A DNA stretch of 64,000 nucleotides from Pseudomonas brassicacearum. Lineage in GTDB: Bacteria; Pseudomonadota; Gammaproteobacteria; Pseudomonadales; Pseudomonadaceae. Below the pieces are notes generated by a model. The model searched no databases. It was given only the letters and a program-made list of their open reading frames with translations, and had not been told where the DNA came from. This document shows positions 1 to 9,631 of this stretch, one piece after another. Location: NCBI RefSeq assembly GCF_003732265.1, contig NZ_MOBK01000011.1, forward strand, positions 186,001 to 250,000, in the 5' to 3' direction. Numbering within the stretch: the stretch's first letter is position 1; every line of letters begins with the position of its first letter. Made by a program: the position numbers and the translations under genes.

Positions 1-232
1 GGAAAATCGTACCGAGCATCGAGTACAGATAACCCAGTTCGCTGTGGTTGATCTGGAACACTTCGAGCATGGTGGTCTGGTAAACCTGGCGCAGGTACAG
101 GATCGGGTAGATCGCACCGGCGGCCAGCACCAATAACATCAGTTGGAAATAGCGACTGCCCTTGTCACTCTGGCTGATTGAACCCGCATTTGAACCCTGA
201 ACAGCGGCAGCAGTGGATGCTTGCTTGGACAT
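1..232 (-). CDS. MFS transporter, N-terminal fragment (runs off window)
   Basis: Only the first 77 codons are present; the gene continues past the left edge. The ATG lies at 230-232. The first 28 residues are a hydrophilic Ser/Ala/Gly-rich tail, then residues 30-47 form a hydrophobic helix (MLLVLAAGAIYPILYL) followed by a short polar loop and the start of a second segment around YLYSMLG. This matches the beginning of a 12-helix major facilitator permease, perhaps of the YihN-like group, but the substrate cannot be read. It lies downstream of the AldA-like dehydrogenase on the same strand, with 158 bases between, and probably imports that enzyme's precursor. Confidence 0.7.
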   Translation of the reverse strand, partial: MSKQASTAAAVQGSNAGSISQSDKGSRYFQLMLLVLAAGAIYPILYLRQVYQTTMLEVFQINHSELGYLYSMLGTIF

Positions 233-297
233 CTAGGTGACCTCTGGCCGCCCGGTGGTCCGGGCTGGCCCTGTTAATTGTTTTTATTGGAGTGAAG

Positions 298-382
298 CAG
301 CTGCAAGCGGCAAGCTGTAAGCGGCAAGCCAGAGCCGGTTACTGTTCGCTTTTACTTGCTGCTTGAAGCTTGAAACTTGTCG
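298..382. repeat. Degenerate GCAAGC/GCTTGAAGC intergenic repeat
   Basis: The spacer between the dehydrogenase and the MFS gene contains GCAAGCGGCAAGC and GTAAGCGGCAAGCC on one side and GCTGCTTGAAGCTTGAAAC on the other, so the two halves can partly pair. Similar low-complexity sequences are common between Pseudomonas genes. It may act as an inefficient terminator or an mRNA stabiliser; no function is shown. Confidence 0.4.
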
Positions 383-390
383 CTGCCGCC

Positions 391-1821
391 CTAGTACTTC
401 ATGACCACGAGACGGGTCTGGGTGAATTCGAGCATGCCGTGCTTGCCGTCATCGCCGCCCAGGCCTGAGCGTTTCCAGCCCGCGTGGTAGCCCTGGTACG
501 GGTCGGCCGGGGTGCGATTGACGTAGAGCTCGCCGGCTTCGATGGCGTTGGCGACTTTCATCGTGGTGCGGTAGTTCTCGGTGTAGAGCACCGAGGCCAG
601 GCCGAACTGATGGTCGTTGGCCATCGCCAGCGCTTCGTCGATGTCGCGGTACTTGAGCACCGGCAGCACCGGGCCGAAGATTTCTTCCTGGATGATTTCC
701 ATGTCCTGGCGGCAGCCGCTGAGCAGCGTCGGCGGGTAGAAATGGCCGTTGCCTTGCGGGATAAAACCACCGGTTTCCAGGACTGCGCCGTCCGCGATGG
801 CGCGCTCGACCATGGCGTGGATGTTCTGCTGTGAACTGGCGTTGACCAACGGCCCCATCAGGCTGGCGTCAGTGGCGCGGTCGCCGAACTTTACGGCGCT
901 GATTTTCGCTTTCAGCAGCGCGAGGAATTGGTCGTAGACGCTTTCCTGCACGTAGACCCGCTCCACCGCCGTGCACAACTGACCGCAGTGGGTGGTTTTC
1001 GAGGCGACGATGGCGGTCGCGGCGGCTTCAAGGTCGGCGTCGGCTTCGATGATCGCCGGGGTTTTGCCGCCCAGTTCCAGCGATGGCTTGGCGATGTTGG
1101 CCTTGCAGTAATCGAGCACGATGCGCCCGGCGTTGACGCTGCCGGTCAGGGTGATCAGGCCCACAGCCTTGTGCGTGCACACGGCGGCCGCAGTGGCGTG
1201 ATCCATGGTCAGGATGTTCACCACGCCCGCCGGCAGTCCGGATTGCACCACAGCCTTGGCGATTTCAAAGGCCGAGGTCGGTGTGTTGTTGCTCGGGCGC
1301 ACCACCACGGTGTTGCCGGCAATCAGCGCCGGGGCGATTTTGCGCAGTAGCGTATAGACCGGGTAGTTGAACGGAATCAGGCACGCAACCACGCCAATCG
1401 CTTCGCGGTGCAGGAACAGGTTTTCGTTCGGGCTGTCGCTGGGAATGATCTCGCCTTCAATGCGGCGGGCCCATTCGGCGTGATAGCGGGTGATCTGCGC
1501 GGCGTAACGGGCTTCGTTGCTTGCATCCGCAACGCTTTTGCCCGACTCGGCCGCCAGGGCGGCGCCGATGTTTTCAGCGCAGGCGTCAAGGGCATCGGCG
1601 AAAGAACGCAGGTGTTCGGCGCGTTCGATGCTGGTGAGTTTGCCCCAGACCTTTTGCGCGGCGGCAGCGGCTTCAACCGCGTTGACCGCTTCGACAGCGG
1701 TGGCCGCCGAGACGTGTCCGACCAGTGCTTCGGTCGCCGGGTTATAGACTGCGATCAGCGCGTCGCTGGCAGGTTCGATGAATTGGCCGTTAACAAAATT
1801 TCGCTCGAGTCGCATGTGCAT
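391..1821 (-). CDS. AldA-like NAD(P)-dependent aldehyde dehydrogenase
   Basis: A 476-residue ALDH superfamily protein of normal length with all catalytic elements: Asn152 (IPFNYP), the general base Glu249 (LELGGK) and the nucleophile Cys283 (GQLCTAVERVYV). The order of motifs and the run ...RRIEGEIIPSD resemble E. coli lactaldehyde dehydrogenase AldA, so small hydroxy-aldehydes are likely substrates, oxidised in the cytosol to carboxylates. One deviation is RPSNN (Arg175) where most relatives have KPSE in the cofactor pocket. There are two possible starts (Met1, Met3) and neither has a strong ribosome site. It lies between a LysR gene and an MFS gene on the same strand, suggesting one catabolic unit. 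Confidence 0.85.
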   Translation of the reverse strand: MHMRLERNFVNGQFIEPASDALIAVYNPATEALVGHVSAATAVEAVNAVEAAAAAQKVWGKLTSIERAEHLRSFADALDACAENIGAALAAESGKSVADASNEARYAAQITRYHAEWARRIEGEIIPSDSPNENLFLHREAIGVVACLIPFNYPVYTLLRKIAPALIAGNTVVVRPSNNTPTSAFEIAKAVVQSGLPAGVVNILTMDHATAAAVCTHKAVGLITLTGSVNAGRIVLDYCKANIAKPSLELGGKTPAIIEADADLEAAATAIVASKTTHCGQLCTAVERVYVQESVYDQFLALLKAKISAVKFGDRATDASLMGPLVNASSQQNIHAMVERAIADGAVLETGGFIPQGNGHFYPPTLLSGCRQDMEIIQEEIFGPVLPVLKYRDIDEALAMANDHQFGLASVLYTENYRTTMKVANAIEAGELYVNRTPADPYQGYHAGWKRSGLGGDDGKHGMLEFTQTRLVVMKY

Positions 1822-1940
1822 CGCCCATCGTTGTTTTTATCCAGTTCGACCAGTCTTGGCATCCTGAGCGGGTTGAACAAACGATTTATTGAGCAGGCAA
1901 ACATTCGAAAAATGCAGGTTTCTCTTCGGAGCGATGAAGT

Positions 1941-2071
1941 CCCCCTGTGGCGAGGGGGCTTGTCGAAACGTCGCACCGCCCCGTTGGGTTGCGAAGCAGC
2001 CCCAAAATCTCTGATGCAACAAGATCCTGTGAGTGCTACGCACTCAAACGGGGGCAAGCCCCCTCGCCACA
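1941..2071. repeat. REP doublet (GGCGAGGGGGCTTG type)
   Basis: CCCTGTGGCGAGGGGGCTTG at 1943-1962 is matched by its inverse CAAGCCCCCTCGCCACAGGG at 2055-2074, about 90 bases apart. This is the typical inverted pair of Pseudomonas REP elements. It separates the LysR gene from the dehydrogenase downstream on the same strand and may reduce readthrough. A similar pair is at 54788-54924. Confidence 0.8.
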
Positions 2072-2098
2072 GGGCTCCTACAGGGGGATCTGTGTGGA

Positions 2099-3040
2099 TT
2101 AGAGGGCGGCGGTTGAGGGTTCGAGCTGTCGTTGTGCCAACCAGATTTCTTCCTGCAACCACTGGCTGAACACCTGCAATTGCGGCATCAGGGTCTGCTC
2201 CGGCCGGGTGACCAGCCAATAGGACTGGTGCCCTTCCACGTGCACGTTAAGCACCTGGGTCAGCTGCCCGCTGGCCAGTTCCGGGGCGACCATGTGCCAG
2301 TCGGCGATGGTGATGCCCAGGCCGTCGATAGCCGCACGAATGGCCAGGTCCAGCAAGTCGAATTCATACCCGCCCTGAGTGTCGACACCGGTGATGCGTG
2401 CGGCGTCCAGCCAGTGTTTCCAGGTCAGGTAGCGCTGGTCTTCCCGGGCCAGTACATGCAGCAATGTCAGGCGATTGAGGTCGATGCCCTGCTCGCTCCA
2501 CTCCCGCGCATACAGGGTCGGCGCGCACACCGCGATGTGCCGTTCCTGGATCAGCATCGAACTGTTCAGGCCATCCCATTCGCCATCGCCGAAACGGATC
2601 GCACAGTCGAGGGTGCTGGTTTCCGCCAGGCTGTCCTGCAAGCGCGTGGTGATGCTCAGTTCCAGCTCGGGATGCTTCTCGCGCAACCGCCCCAGACGGG
2701 GCATCAGCCAGCGATTGGTAAAGGTTGGCGGTGCGTTGATGTGCAGGCGATTGGAATGGGTTTTCTGCTGGATGCTGCGCACCGTCAGCTCGATCTTGTC
2801 GAAGGATTGATGCAACGCCCGCAGCAGCACTTTGCCGGCGCTGGTCAGTTCGAGGTGATGGTGGCGGCGCTCCAGCAGGCTCTCGCCGAGCTGTTCCTCC
2901 AGCTGACGCACTTGGCGGCTGACCGCACTCTGGGTCACGTTCAACAACTCGGCGGCGCGGGTAAAACTACCGGTGCTGCCGGCCACTTCAAACGCCTTGA
3001 GGGCATTAAGACCGGGCATTTTGCGTTTCATGAAAAGCAC
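2099..3040 (-). CDS. LysR-family transcriptional regulator (GcvA-like)
   Basis: About 310 residues: an N-terminal winged helix-turn-helix (FTRAAELLNVTQSAVSRQV, roughly residues 26-44), then a linker helix and a substrate-binding effector domain (from about residue 95). The central RFGDGEW-type segment is typical of the GcvA/AmpR branch of LysR proteins. Start choice is uncertain: Met1, Met4 and Met8 are all possible; MPGLNALKAFE is the usual family beginning. It diverges from the outer-membrane barrel gene at 3217 and lies upstream of the aldehyde dehydrogenase, so it probably controls one or both. The effector is unknown. Confidence 0.85.
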   Translation of the reverse strand: MLFMKRKMPGLNALKAFEVAGSTGSFTRAAELLNVTQSAVSRQVRQLEEQLGESLLERRHHHLELTSAGKVLLRALHQSFDKIELTVRSIQQKTHSNRLHINAPPTFTNRWLMPRLGRLREKHPELELSITTRLQDSLAETSTLDCAIRFGDGEWDGLNSSMLIQERHIAVCAPTLYAREWSEQGIDLNRLTLLHVLAREDQRYLTWKHWLDAARITGVDTQGGYEFDLLDLAIRAAIDGLGITIADWHMVAPELASGQLTQVLNVHVEGHQSYWLVTRPEQTLMPQLQVFSQWLQEEIWLAQRQLEPSTAAL

Positions 3041-3216
3041 TCGAGGACGTTAGCTGATCGGCCAAGCATCCCATGGCCGCCACACATTGTCCTACAGGAT
3101 TTTCTCAGTAACATGCATCTGAGGAAGGTTTGCGCGCATTTTTAATCGTTTGTTCAACCCACCGTTCATCGCAAGACTGGCCGGCATCTCATATAAAAAT
3201 AACCGAGAGCTGTCCC

Positions 3217-4395
3217 ATGCCCTTCTCTGCTTCCCTGCGCCTCAGTCCTCTGTACATCGCTCTGTTCTGCACCTTTGCGGCCCCTGCCATGGCCGTGCAA
3301 GTGACCGACAACCTTGACCTCGGCGGCGCGGTTCGTGCGCGCTGGGACTATGACCCGGATCGCGACATCCAGAAGTTCGGCCTGGACACGATGTTCCTCA
3401 GCGCCAAGTACAACTCCGACACCTGGATCGGCGAGGCCCAGTATCGTTTCTACGGCCGGTCCTATCCGTATCAGTACACCAAGAATTACGGTGATATCCA
3501 GTTCGCCAAGTTCGCGTGGGCCGGCTACAAGTTCAACCCCGACCAACAGGTGCAAGTGGGCCTGAACACGGTGCCGTTCGGTCTGCAGCCGTACTTTGGC
3601 AGCACCTTCTACGAAACCCTGGGCAACGTCATCGGCCTGGAAGATGTGCAACAGGTCGGCGCCAAGTACGTCCAGCAATCGGGCGACTGGAACATTCAGG
3701 CCGGTTATTACTTGCGCCCGGCGTGGCAAGGCAAAGGCACCAGCAACGGGGTGACCTACTCCAGCGTGGTGTCCGAAGCCGACAGCTACGTCGCCGACGG
3801 CAGTAACAACCAGGAGCGCAACACCGTGGTGCTGCGGGTGGCCAAGGCACTGGACCTGGGACCGTGGAAATCGGAGGTCGGCCTCTCGGGCCTGAGTTCC
3901 TCACTGGAGAACAAGGACACCAATGACGATGGCCGACGCAATGCCGTGGCCATCCATTACCTGGGCAAGAACGGCCCATGGGGTGTGCAATTGCAGGCGG
4001 CGCGGCAACAAATGTCGCCGCGTAACCTAGGCACCGATGAGCTTGTCACCCTCGGCGGGTATGACGGCACGTACAACGTGGCCAGCCGCGGCAACTTGTA
4101 TGTGGCGGATCTCAGTTACGACGTGGCCGGGAAATACCTGTTCGATCAGGTCAGCGGGGTCAAGCTGTACGCCAACTACAGCGCCTTCGATAAATCCGCC
4201 AGCGAGTTCAAGACCTCGGAGCGGATGATTCTGGGCAGTTCGTTTTCGGTGAGTAAATTGTGGGTCGCTGCGGAGTGGTTGTTTGGCAAAAATGATCCGT
4301 ATATCGGGGGGAGTAGTTATACCCAGAGTCTGGGGGCTGGGGGGAGTGATCAGTGGGAGAATCAGTTGTACGTGAACATTGGGTATTACTTCTGA
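3217..4395 (+). CDS. Outer-membrane beta-barrel porin-like protein
   Basis: A 392-residue secreted protein. A Sec signal peptide ends near AAPAMA-VQ (residue 26). The mature part has alternating aromatic/polar strands (YGDIQFAKFAWAGYKF, WNIQAGYYL) and ends in Tyr-Phe, the C-terminal aromatic recognised by the Bam machinery, so it should be a barrel in the outer membrane. The start at 3217 was chosen because the signal peptide begins there; the 29 in-frame codons upstream do not look like protein. It is divergent from the LysR gene at 2099, which may regulate it. It is probably an uptake channel for the substrate of the local catabolic genes, by inference from position. Confidence 0.8.
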   Translation: MPFSASLRLSPLYIALFCTFAAPAMAVQVTDNLDLGGAVRARWDYDPDRDIQKFGLDTMFLSAKYNSDTWIGEAQYRFYGRSYPYQYTKNYGDIQFAKFAWAGYKFNPDQQVQVGLNTVPFGLQPYFGSTFYETLGNVIGLEDVQQVGAKYVQQSGDWNIQAGYYLRPAWQGKGTSNGVTYSSVVSEADSYVADGSNNQERNTVVLRVAKALDLGPWKSEVGLSGLSSSLENKDTNDDGRRNAVAIHYLGKNGPWGVQLQAARQQMSPRNLGTDELVTLGGYDGTYNVASRGNLYVADLSYDVAGKYLFDQVSGVKLYANYSAFDKSASEFKTSERMILGSSFSVSKLWVAAEWLFGKNDPYIGGSSYTQSLGAGGSDQWENQLYVNIGYYF

Positions 4396-4419
4396 TCCGG
4401 TATTTTTAGCGCCCTTGAG

Positions 4420-4512
4420 GATGTCTTCGAGAGCAAGCCCGCTCCCACATTTGACCGCGTTCCAGGCAACGACTCGGTCTAATGTGGGAGCGGGCTTGCT
4501 CGCGAAGGCGTC
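4420..4512. repeat. REP doublet
   Basis: GAGAGCAAGCCCGCTCCCACAT (from 4429) is inverted at 4481-4506 as AATGTGGGAGCGGGCTTGCTC, with a spacer of about 30 bases. It is an inverted pair in the spacer after the porin gene, where it could end or protect that transcript. Confidence 0.85.
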
Positions 4513-4632
4513 AGCCTAAGCAACACTTGCATCAGCCCTTGGCTAATAGTCAGATAGGCACCACAGAGACCGCCACCAAAACAATAAACCGGCCCGCCGC
4601 AACACCGGAGACCGGTACGGAGCCCACCTTCG

Positions 4633-5508
4633 ATGCGTCAACTGCCCTCGCTCAATATGCTGCGCGTCTTCGAAGAGGTCGCGCGTCATCGCAGTTTCAG
4701 CCAGGCGGCGCTGGGCCTGAACGTCACTCAAGGCGCCGTCAGCCGGCAGATCAAGCAACTGGAAGACTACCTCGGCGTCGCGCTGTTCGTGCGCACGCCC
4801 CAGGGCTTGTCGCTGACCGAATCCGGCATCGCCCTCTCCCCGCACCTCGCGGAAGCTTTCGATCACATTGAACGCGCCCTGCAAGCTGTGCGCGTGCCCA
4901 ACCTGCGCCAGCGCCTGAGAATCCTCGCGCCACCGACCTGGGCGACGCGCTGGTTGTCGGCGCATTTGCGTGTGTTCTGTCAGCGTTACCCCGACATCAG
5001 CCTGAGCGTGACCAACCAGGCCGGCCACGACAGCCTCGCGGAAATCGACTGCCACATCCGCTTCGGCCTCGAAGCCAACAACCATTGCAGCAGTCAATTG
5101 CTGGTGATGGAACGGCACATCGCCGTGGCCAGCCCGGAGTTGTTCAGCGACGGTCAGCCGCCGGATCTGCGAGGCTTCCCGCTGCTGCACATCCTGCACG
5201 ATGGCAAACGCCTGAAGGTCTGGGAAAACTGGCTGGCGGCCATGGGGCGCGACGATGTCGATCCGGCACAAGGGCTGGAATTCAGCACGCTGGATCAGGT
5301 GATCCACACCGCGTTGGCGGGGGGTGGGCTGGCGGTGATTGACCGGCAGATGATCGAGAAGGAATTGGCCAATGGCAGCCTGCTGCCGATTACCCCGGTG
5401 GAGGTGATCGGGCCGTATGGCTATTGGCTGGATGTGGCGAACGACAAGCAAGGGTTGTCGAAGGTGCGGTTGTTTACCGATTGGTTGGGATTAGTCAGCA
5501 ATCCCTGA
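4633..5508 (+). CDS. LysR-family transcriptional regulator (GcvA-like)
   Basis: 291 residues, beginning MRQLPSLNMLRVFEEVA, the usual LysR start. The helix-turn-helix is at roughly residues 17-45 (RSFSQAALGLNVTQGAVSRQI) and the effector domain from about 93 onward, including the IRFG motif of the GcvA branch. It lies tail-to-tail with the MFS gene at 5634-6998, the last gene of the Fae operon, separated by a REP doublet. It is the closest regulator gene to that operon, but the link is positional only. Confidence 0.85.
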   Translation: MRQLPSLNMLRVFEEVARHRSFSQAALGLNVTQGAVSRQIKQLEDYLGVALFVRTPQGLSLTESGIALSPHLAEAFDHIERALQAVRVPNLRQRLRILAPPTWATRWLSAHLRVFCQRYPDISLSVTNQAGHDSLAEIDCHIRFGLEANNHCSSQLLVMERHIAVASPELFSDGQPPDLRGFPLLHILHDGKRLKVWENWLAAMGRDDVDPAQGLEFSTLDQVIHTALAGGGLAVIDRQMIEKELANGSLLPITPVEVIGPYGYWLDVANDKQGLSKVRLFTDWLGLVSNP

Positions 5509-5521
5509 CACACCCCCACTC

Positions 5522-5619
5522 TAATGTGGGAGCGGGCTTGCTCGCGAAGGCGGAGTGTCAGTCACCCTCAATATTGACTGATCCACCGCTTTCGCGAGCA
5601 AGCCCGCTCCCACATTTGA
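5522..5619. repeat. REP doublet between convergent genes
   Basis: TAATGTGGGAGCGGGCTTGC at 5522-5541 and its inverse near 5592-5616 (GCGAGCAAGCCCGCTCCCAC) flank about 50 bases. It sits between the converging LysR and MFS genes and is likely to act as a bidirectional terminator or RNA stabiliser. Confidence 0.9.
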
Positions 5620-5633
5620 ACTTTGGCAGTCAG

Positions 5634-6998
5634 TTAGATCGGGGCAGGGACTTTCACTGCCACTGCCGCACCGCCCTCCACCGGGCTCTGCGCCTTGCAT
5701 GCCTGGCTCAGTGTCAGTGATTTGGTTTCCGGTGCCCACGCCCAGGACAGCCAGGCGCCGATGGCCAGGATCGCCGCCAGAATCCCCATCGTCGGGCTCA
5801 AGCCGATCCCCGCCACACTCACCGGCAACAGGAACGTGCTGATCGCCGAACCCAACCGGCTGACCGCCGTGGCCAGGCCGATCCCGCTGGCCCGCACTTC
5901 AGTCGGGAAGCTCTCGGCCGGGAACACGCCCACCAGGTTACTGACCGCCGACAACACCAGCGTGAACAGCCCAAACACCAACACCATCAGCAACGCTGCA
6001 CTGCTCGGCAACACCGCCAGCATGAACAACGCGACCGCCAGGATGATGAACGAGTTGATCAAGAACCCGCGGCGCGAGAATTTGATCGTGCACCAGATCC
6101 CGATCAACGCACCGAGGATCAGCAGCATGTTCAGCATCAGCTCAGTGCCGAAGCCTTCGGCCAGGCCCATCTTCTGCAGGATCGACGGCAGGAAGGTGTA
6201 GATGGCGAAATACGGCATGACGATGCAGACGAAAAACAGGCAGTTGAACGCGGTGCGCTTGCGGTATTCACGGCTGAACAGCACCGCGTAGCCGGAACGG
6301 GTTTCGGTGGATTGGGTTTCGTCGAGTTCGACGTTGGCGCCCAGGTGCTTCTTGACGATCGCTCGCGCCTCGGCAATTCGGCCCTGGTTCACCAGCCAGC
6401 GCGGCGACTCTGGCGTGCCGATGCGCGCAATCAGAATCAACGCCGCAGGAATCGCTGAAGACGCCAGCATCCAGCGCCAGGCGTCATCGCCGAGGCTGAG
6501 CATGGCGGTGCCGACAAATGTCGCGGCCACGTAGCCGAAGGTCCAGATCACGCTGAACGAACCGAGCAGCACGCCGCGATGTTTCTTCGGCGCGAACTCG
6601 GCCAGCATGGCGTGGCCGACACTGAAATCACCGCCCAGCCCGATGCCGATCAACACCCGGCACAGGAACAGGCCCATGGCGGTTTCGGCGTAGAACTGCA
6701 TCACCGAAGCAATGGTGATCAGCACGAAGCTGACCAGGAAGATTTTCTGCCGGCCGACCTTGTCGGAGATCCAGCCGAAAAACAGGCTGCCGAGGAACAG
6801 CCCAATCAGTGCCGAAGCGCCGATCAGTCCCTGCCAGAACGCATCCAGGTGCATCTGCGGACTCAGCAAGGTGAACGCGATGCCGATCAGGCCGAGGATG
6901 TAGCCGTCGGTGAAGTGTGCGCCGAAGGTCAGGCCGGCGATTTTCAGGTGAAAGCGCCCGATGGGCAGGTCGTCGATTTTTACCGGTTGTAAGGACAT
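5634..6998 (-). CDS. MFS transporter, sugar-porter type
   Basis: 454 residues with about 12 hydrophobic helices. It carries the MFS loop motif GWISDKVGRQKIF after helix 2 and the PESPRWLVNQGR signature before the central loop, as in sugar and aromatic-acid porters. It is an inner-membrane proton-coupled importer; the substrate is unknown. The ATG at 6998 (MSLQPVK) is preferred over an in-frame TTG at 7010 because GGAG lies at the right distance before it. It is the last gene of the minus-strand Fae/AKR/aldehyde dehydrogenase series and is separated from the dehydrogenase by a REP doublet. Confidence 0.85.
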   Translation of the reverse strand: MSLQPVKIDDLPIGRFHLKIAGLTFGAHFTDGYILGLIGIAFTLLSPQMHLDAFWQGLIGASALIGLFLGSLFFGWISDKVGRQKIFLVSFVLITIASVMQFYAETAMGLFLCRVLIGIGLGGDFSVGHAMLAEFAPKKHRGVLLGSFSVIWTFGYVAATFVGTAMLSLGDDAWRWMLASSAIPAALILIARIGTPESPRWLVNQGRIAEARAIVKKHLGANVELDETQSTETRSGYAVLFSREYRKRTAFNCLFFVCIVMPYFAIYTFLPSILQKMGLAEGFGTELMLNMLLILGALIGIWCTIKFSRRGFLINSFIILAVALFMLAVLPSSAALLMVLVFGLFTLVLSAVSNLVGVFPAESFPTEVRASGIGLATAVSRLGSAISTFLLPVSVAGIGLSPTMGILAAILAIGAWLSWAWAPETKSLTLSQACKAQSPVEGGAAVAVKVPAPI

Positions 6999-7050
6999 GT
7001 AAATCTCCAATTGTTGTTATTGACGGAGAAATGAAACCGATCGCTGTTTT

Positions 7051-7139
7051 TGTAGGAGTGAGCCTGCTCGCGATAGCAGTGTGTCAGTGGAAGCAATGTT
7101 GCCTGATACACCGCCATCGCGAGCAGGCTCACTCCTACA
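7051..7139. repeat. REP doublet inside the Fae operon
   Basis: TGTAGGAGTGAGCCTGCTCGC (7051-7071) pairs with GCGAGCAGGCTCACTCCTAC (7119-7138). It is in the gap between the aldehyde dehydrogenase and the MFS gene on the same strand, so the operon may be split or have reduced expression of the transporter. Confidence 0.9.
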
Positions 7140-7156
7140 AGGGGTTGTGGTGGGGG

Positions 7157-8590
7157 TTAGAGACCGCCCATCAACAGGTATTTGATTTCCAGGTAGTCAT
7201 CCAGACCGTACTTCGAACCCTCGCGACCGAGGCCCGATTCCTTGATGCCGCCGAACGGTGCCACTTCCGTGGAAATGATCCCTTCGTTGATCCCGACCAT
7301 GCCGGCCTCCAGGCCTTCGGCCATGCGCCACACGCGGCCGATGTCGCGGCTGTAGAAGTAAGCCGACAAACCAAACGGCGTGTCGTTGGCCTTTTGCAGC
7401 ACTTCGACTTCGTCCTTGAAACGGAAGCAGGCCGCTACCGGGCCGAAGGTTTCTTCCTGGGCAATGAGCATTTCGCTGCTGGCTTCGGCGAGGATGGTCG
7501 GCTCGTAGAACGTGCCGCCGAGCACATGACGACTGCCGCCACACAACAGCTTGGCGCCCTTCTCCAGTGCATCGCCGACGTGCAGTTCAACCTTGGCCAG
7601 CGCCGCCGCGTTGATCAGTGGGCCTTGCTCGGTTTCGCCGTCCAGCGCACTGCCGACGCGCATCGCCGCAACGGCTTCGGCGAGTTTGCCGGTGAAGGCT
7701 TCGTACACACCGTCCTGAATGAAAAAGCGGTTTACACAGACGCAGGTCTGCCCGGTGTTACGGAACTTCGAGGCCATCGCGCCTTTGACCGCAGCGTCCA
7801 GATCGGCGTCGTCAAAGACAATGAACGGCGCGTTGCCGCCCAGTTCCAGCGAGACTTTTTTCAGGGTGTCCGCCGCCTGGCGCATCAGCAGTTTGCCGGT
7901 GCGCGTGGAGCCGGTGAACGACAGTTTGCGCACAATGCTCGACGCTTGCAGCGCCCCACCTATGGCCACCGCATCGCCCGACACGATGTTGAACACCCCC
8001 GCCGGAATACCCGCCTGTTCTGCCAACACCGCCAGGGCGAAAGCCGACAGCGGCGTCTCTTCCGAGGGCTTGAGGATCATCGTGCAACCGGCGGCCAGTG
8101 CCGGGCCGACCTTGCGCGTGACCATAGCCAGCGGGAAGTTCCACGGTGTGATCGCGGCGACCACGCCGATGGCTTCCTTGACCACGATGATCCGCGCATC
8201 AGCCTTGTGGCTCGGAATCACGTCGCCGTAAGCACGCTTGGCTTCTTCGGCAAACCACTCCAGAAAACTCGCGGCGTAGACAACCTCGCCCATGGCTTCG
8301 GCCAACGGTTTGCCTTGTTCGCGGCTGAGCAGGGTCGCCAGGTCCTTCTGGTTGCTCAGCATCAGCTCGCTCCAGCGCTTGAGCTTCTGGCTGCGCTCCT
8401 TGGCCGTGAGCTTGCGCCACGACGGTAATGCGCGATTGGCGGCTTCAATAGCCCGATTGGTTTCTTCGGCACCGGCCTTTTGTACGTCGATGATCAACTC
8501 GCCGTTGGCCGGATTGAACACCGGGTAAGTCGGGCCGCCGGACGACCATTGGCCGTCGATGAAATTACCCGTGCGGATCAGCGCGCTCAT
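7157..8590 (-). CDS. Succinate-semialdehyde-type aldehyde dehydrogenase (GabD-like)
   Basis: 477 residues, with every ALDH active-site element: Asn151 (TPWNFP), Lys174 (LKPSEE, cofactor ribose binding), Glu249 (LELGGN) and Cys283 ([12 protein letters not shown]). The second Cys two residues after the nucleophile is typical of GabD enzymes, which oxidise succinate semialdehyde with NAD(P). The true substrate may differ, because no gabT transaminase is nearby. Its start overlaps the stop of the aldo/keto reductase gene (ATGA at 8587-8590), so the two are translationally coupled in one operon with the Fae homologue. Confidence 0.88.
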   Translation of the reverse strand: MSALIRTGNFIDGQWSSGGPTYPVFNPANGELIIDVQKAGAEETNRAIEAANRALPSWRKLTAKERSQKLKRWSELMLSNQKDLATLLSREQGKPLAEAMGEVVYAASFLEWFAEEAKRAYGDVIPSHKADARIIVVKEAIGVVAAITPWNFPLAMVTRKVGPALAAGCTMILKPSEETPLSAFALAVLAEQAGIPAGVFNIVSGDAVAIGGALQASSIVRKLSFTGSTRTGKLLMRQAADTLKKVSLELGGNAPFIVFDDADLDAAVKGAMASKFRNTGQTCVCVNRFFIQDGVYEAFTGKLAEAVAAMRVGSALDGETEQGPLINAAALAKVELHVGDALEKGAKLLCGGSRHVLGGTFYEPTILAEASSEMLIAQEETFGPVAACFRFKDEVEVLQKANDTPFGLSAYFYSRDIGRVWRMAEGLEAGMVGINEGIISTEVAPFGGIKESGLGREGSKYGLDDYLEIKYLLMGGL

Positions 8591-9621
8591 GCCACAGCCT
8601 CGGTCAGGGTGAAGCGTTCCAGACCCGGACGGGCCGAACGCAAGATACGTTTGCCGGCGGTGTAATCATTGATCACGTCGCACGGGGTGTAATTGCGTTC
8701 CAGTTCGTGCAGTTCTTCGGCATCGAGTCTGGTATCGAGCGCGGCCAGGGCGCTGTCGAACTGTTCGGTGGTGTCAGCGCCCACCAGCATGCAATCCACA
8801 CCCGGATGATTGGCCACCCAGGCCTGGGCGATTTGTGCGTTGGACACGCCACGGGCACGGGCCACGCGCTGCACCGAATGGGCGATTTCGAACGAGGCTT
8901 CGTCGCTGTACATCTGCTGGGTGAAGAAATCGGTCTGGTTGCGGGTCGACTGCACGTCGCCGGTCAGCAAGCCACGGGCCAGCGGGCTGAACACCGAGAC
9001 GCCGAGGCCTTGGTCGCGGCAGAACGGAATCATCTCGCGTTCTTCTTCGCGGTAGGCGCAGTTCAGTTGCAGCTGCATGTTGATCGGCTTGACCCAACCA
9101 TTGCGCTCGCAGGCCATGAGGATCTTCGCCAGTTGCCCGGTGAGCATGGTCGAGACGCCGATGTAACGCGCCTTGCCGGAACGCACGATGTCGTTCATGG
9201 CGCTCATGGTTTCTTCAACCGGGGTGTTCACATCGAAGTAATGCAGCATGAACACATCGACGTAATCCATGTTCAGGCGCTTCAGCGAAGCGTCGATGCT
9301 GTCCATGATGTGCTTGCGCGAATGGCCGCTGGCGTTAATGCCGTTGCGGGTGCCGTAACCGACTTTGGTGGTAATGACCAGGTCTTCGCGACGGGCCAGG
9401 CGCTTGACGATGCGCCCCACCACTTCTTCGCCTGTGCCTGCGGAATAGAAGTCCGCGAGGTCGATGAAGTTCACGCCGTTGTCGAGTGCGTGCGCGACGA
9501 TTGGCTCGCTTTTCTTCTCGTCGAAGATCCACGGTTTCCAGTCCGGGGTGCCCATGTTCATGGTGCCCAGGCACAGGCGGGAGACTTGCAGGCCGGAGTT
9601 GCCCAAACGAATGTATTGCAT
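8587..9621 (-). CDS. Aldo/keto reductase
   Basis: 344 residues of the (beta/alpha)8 AKR fold, beginning MQYIRLGNSGLQVSRLCLGT as in the YajO/potassium-channel beta branch. The catalytic set is visible: Asp and Tyr in FIDLADFYS, Lys in VITTKVGY, and His in FMLHYFD. It reduces an aldehyde or ketone with NADPH in the cytosol. The start at 9621 is the family start; the 19 in-frame upstream codons overlap the intergenic gap. Its stop overlaps the dehydrogenase start and it begins only 10 bases after the Fae homologue, so all belong to one transcript. Confidence 0.87.
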   Translation of the reverse strand: MQYIRLGNSGLQVSRLCLGTMNMGTPDWKPWIFDEKKSEPIVAHALDNGVNFIDLADFYSAGTGEEVVGRIVKRLARREDLVITTKVGYGTRNGINASGHSRKHIMDSIDASLKRLNMDYVDVFMLHYFDVNTPVEETMSAMNDIVRSGKARYIGVSTMLTGQLAKILMACERNGWVKPINMQLQLNCAYREEEREMIPFCRDQGLGVSVFSPLARGLLTGDVQSTRNQTDFFTQQMYSDEASFEIAHSVQRVARARGVSNAQIAQAWVANHPGVDCMLVGADTTEQFDSALAALDTRLDAEELHELERNYTPCDVINDYTAGKRILRSARPGLERFTLTEAVA

Positions 9622-9631
9622 GGCGCGGACC

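Noticed and set aside
4420-4512. REP doublets as CRISPR or transposon ends
   Set aside because: Arms match the known short Pseudomonas REP pairs, with no transposase gene or array structure.
6917-8428. 503-codon plus-strand frame
   Set aside because: Antisense to the GabD-like dehydrogenase and the MFS gene start.
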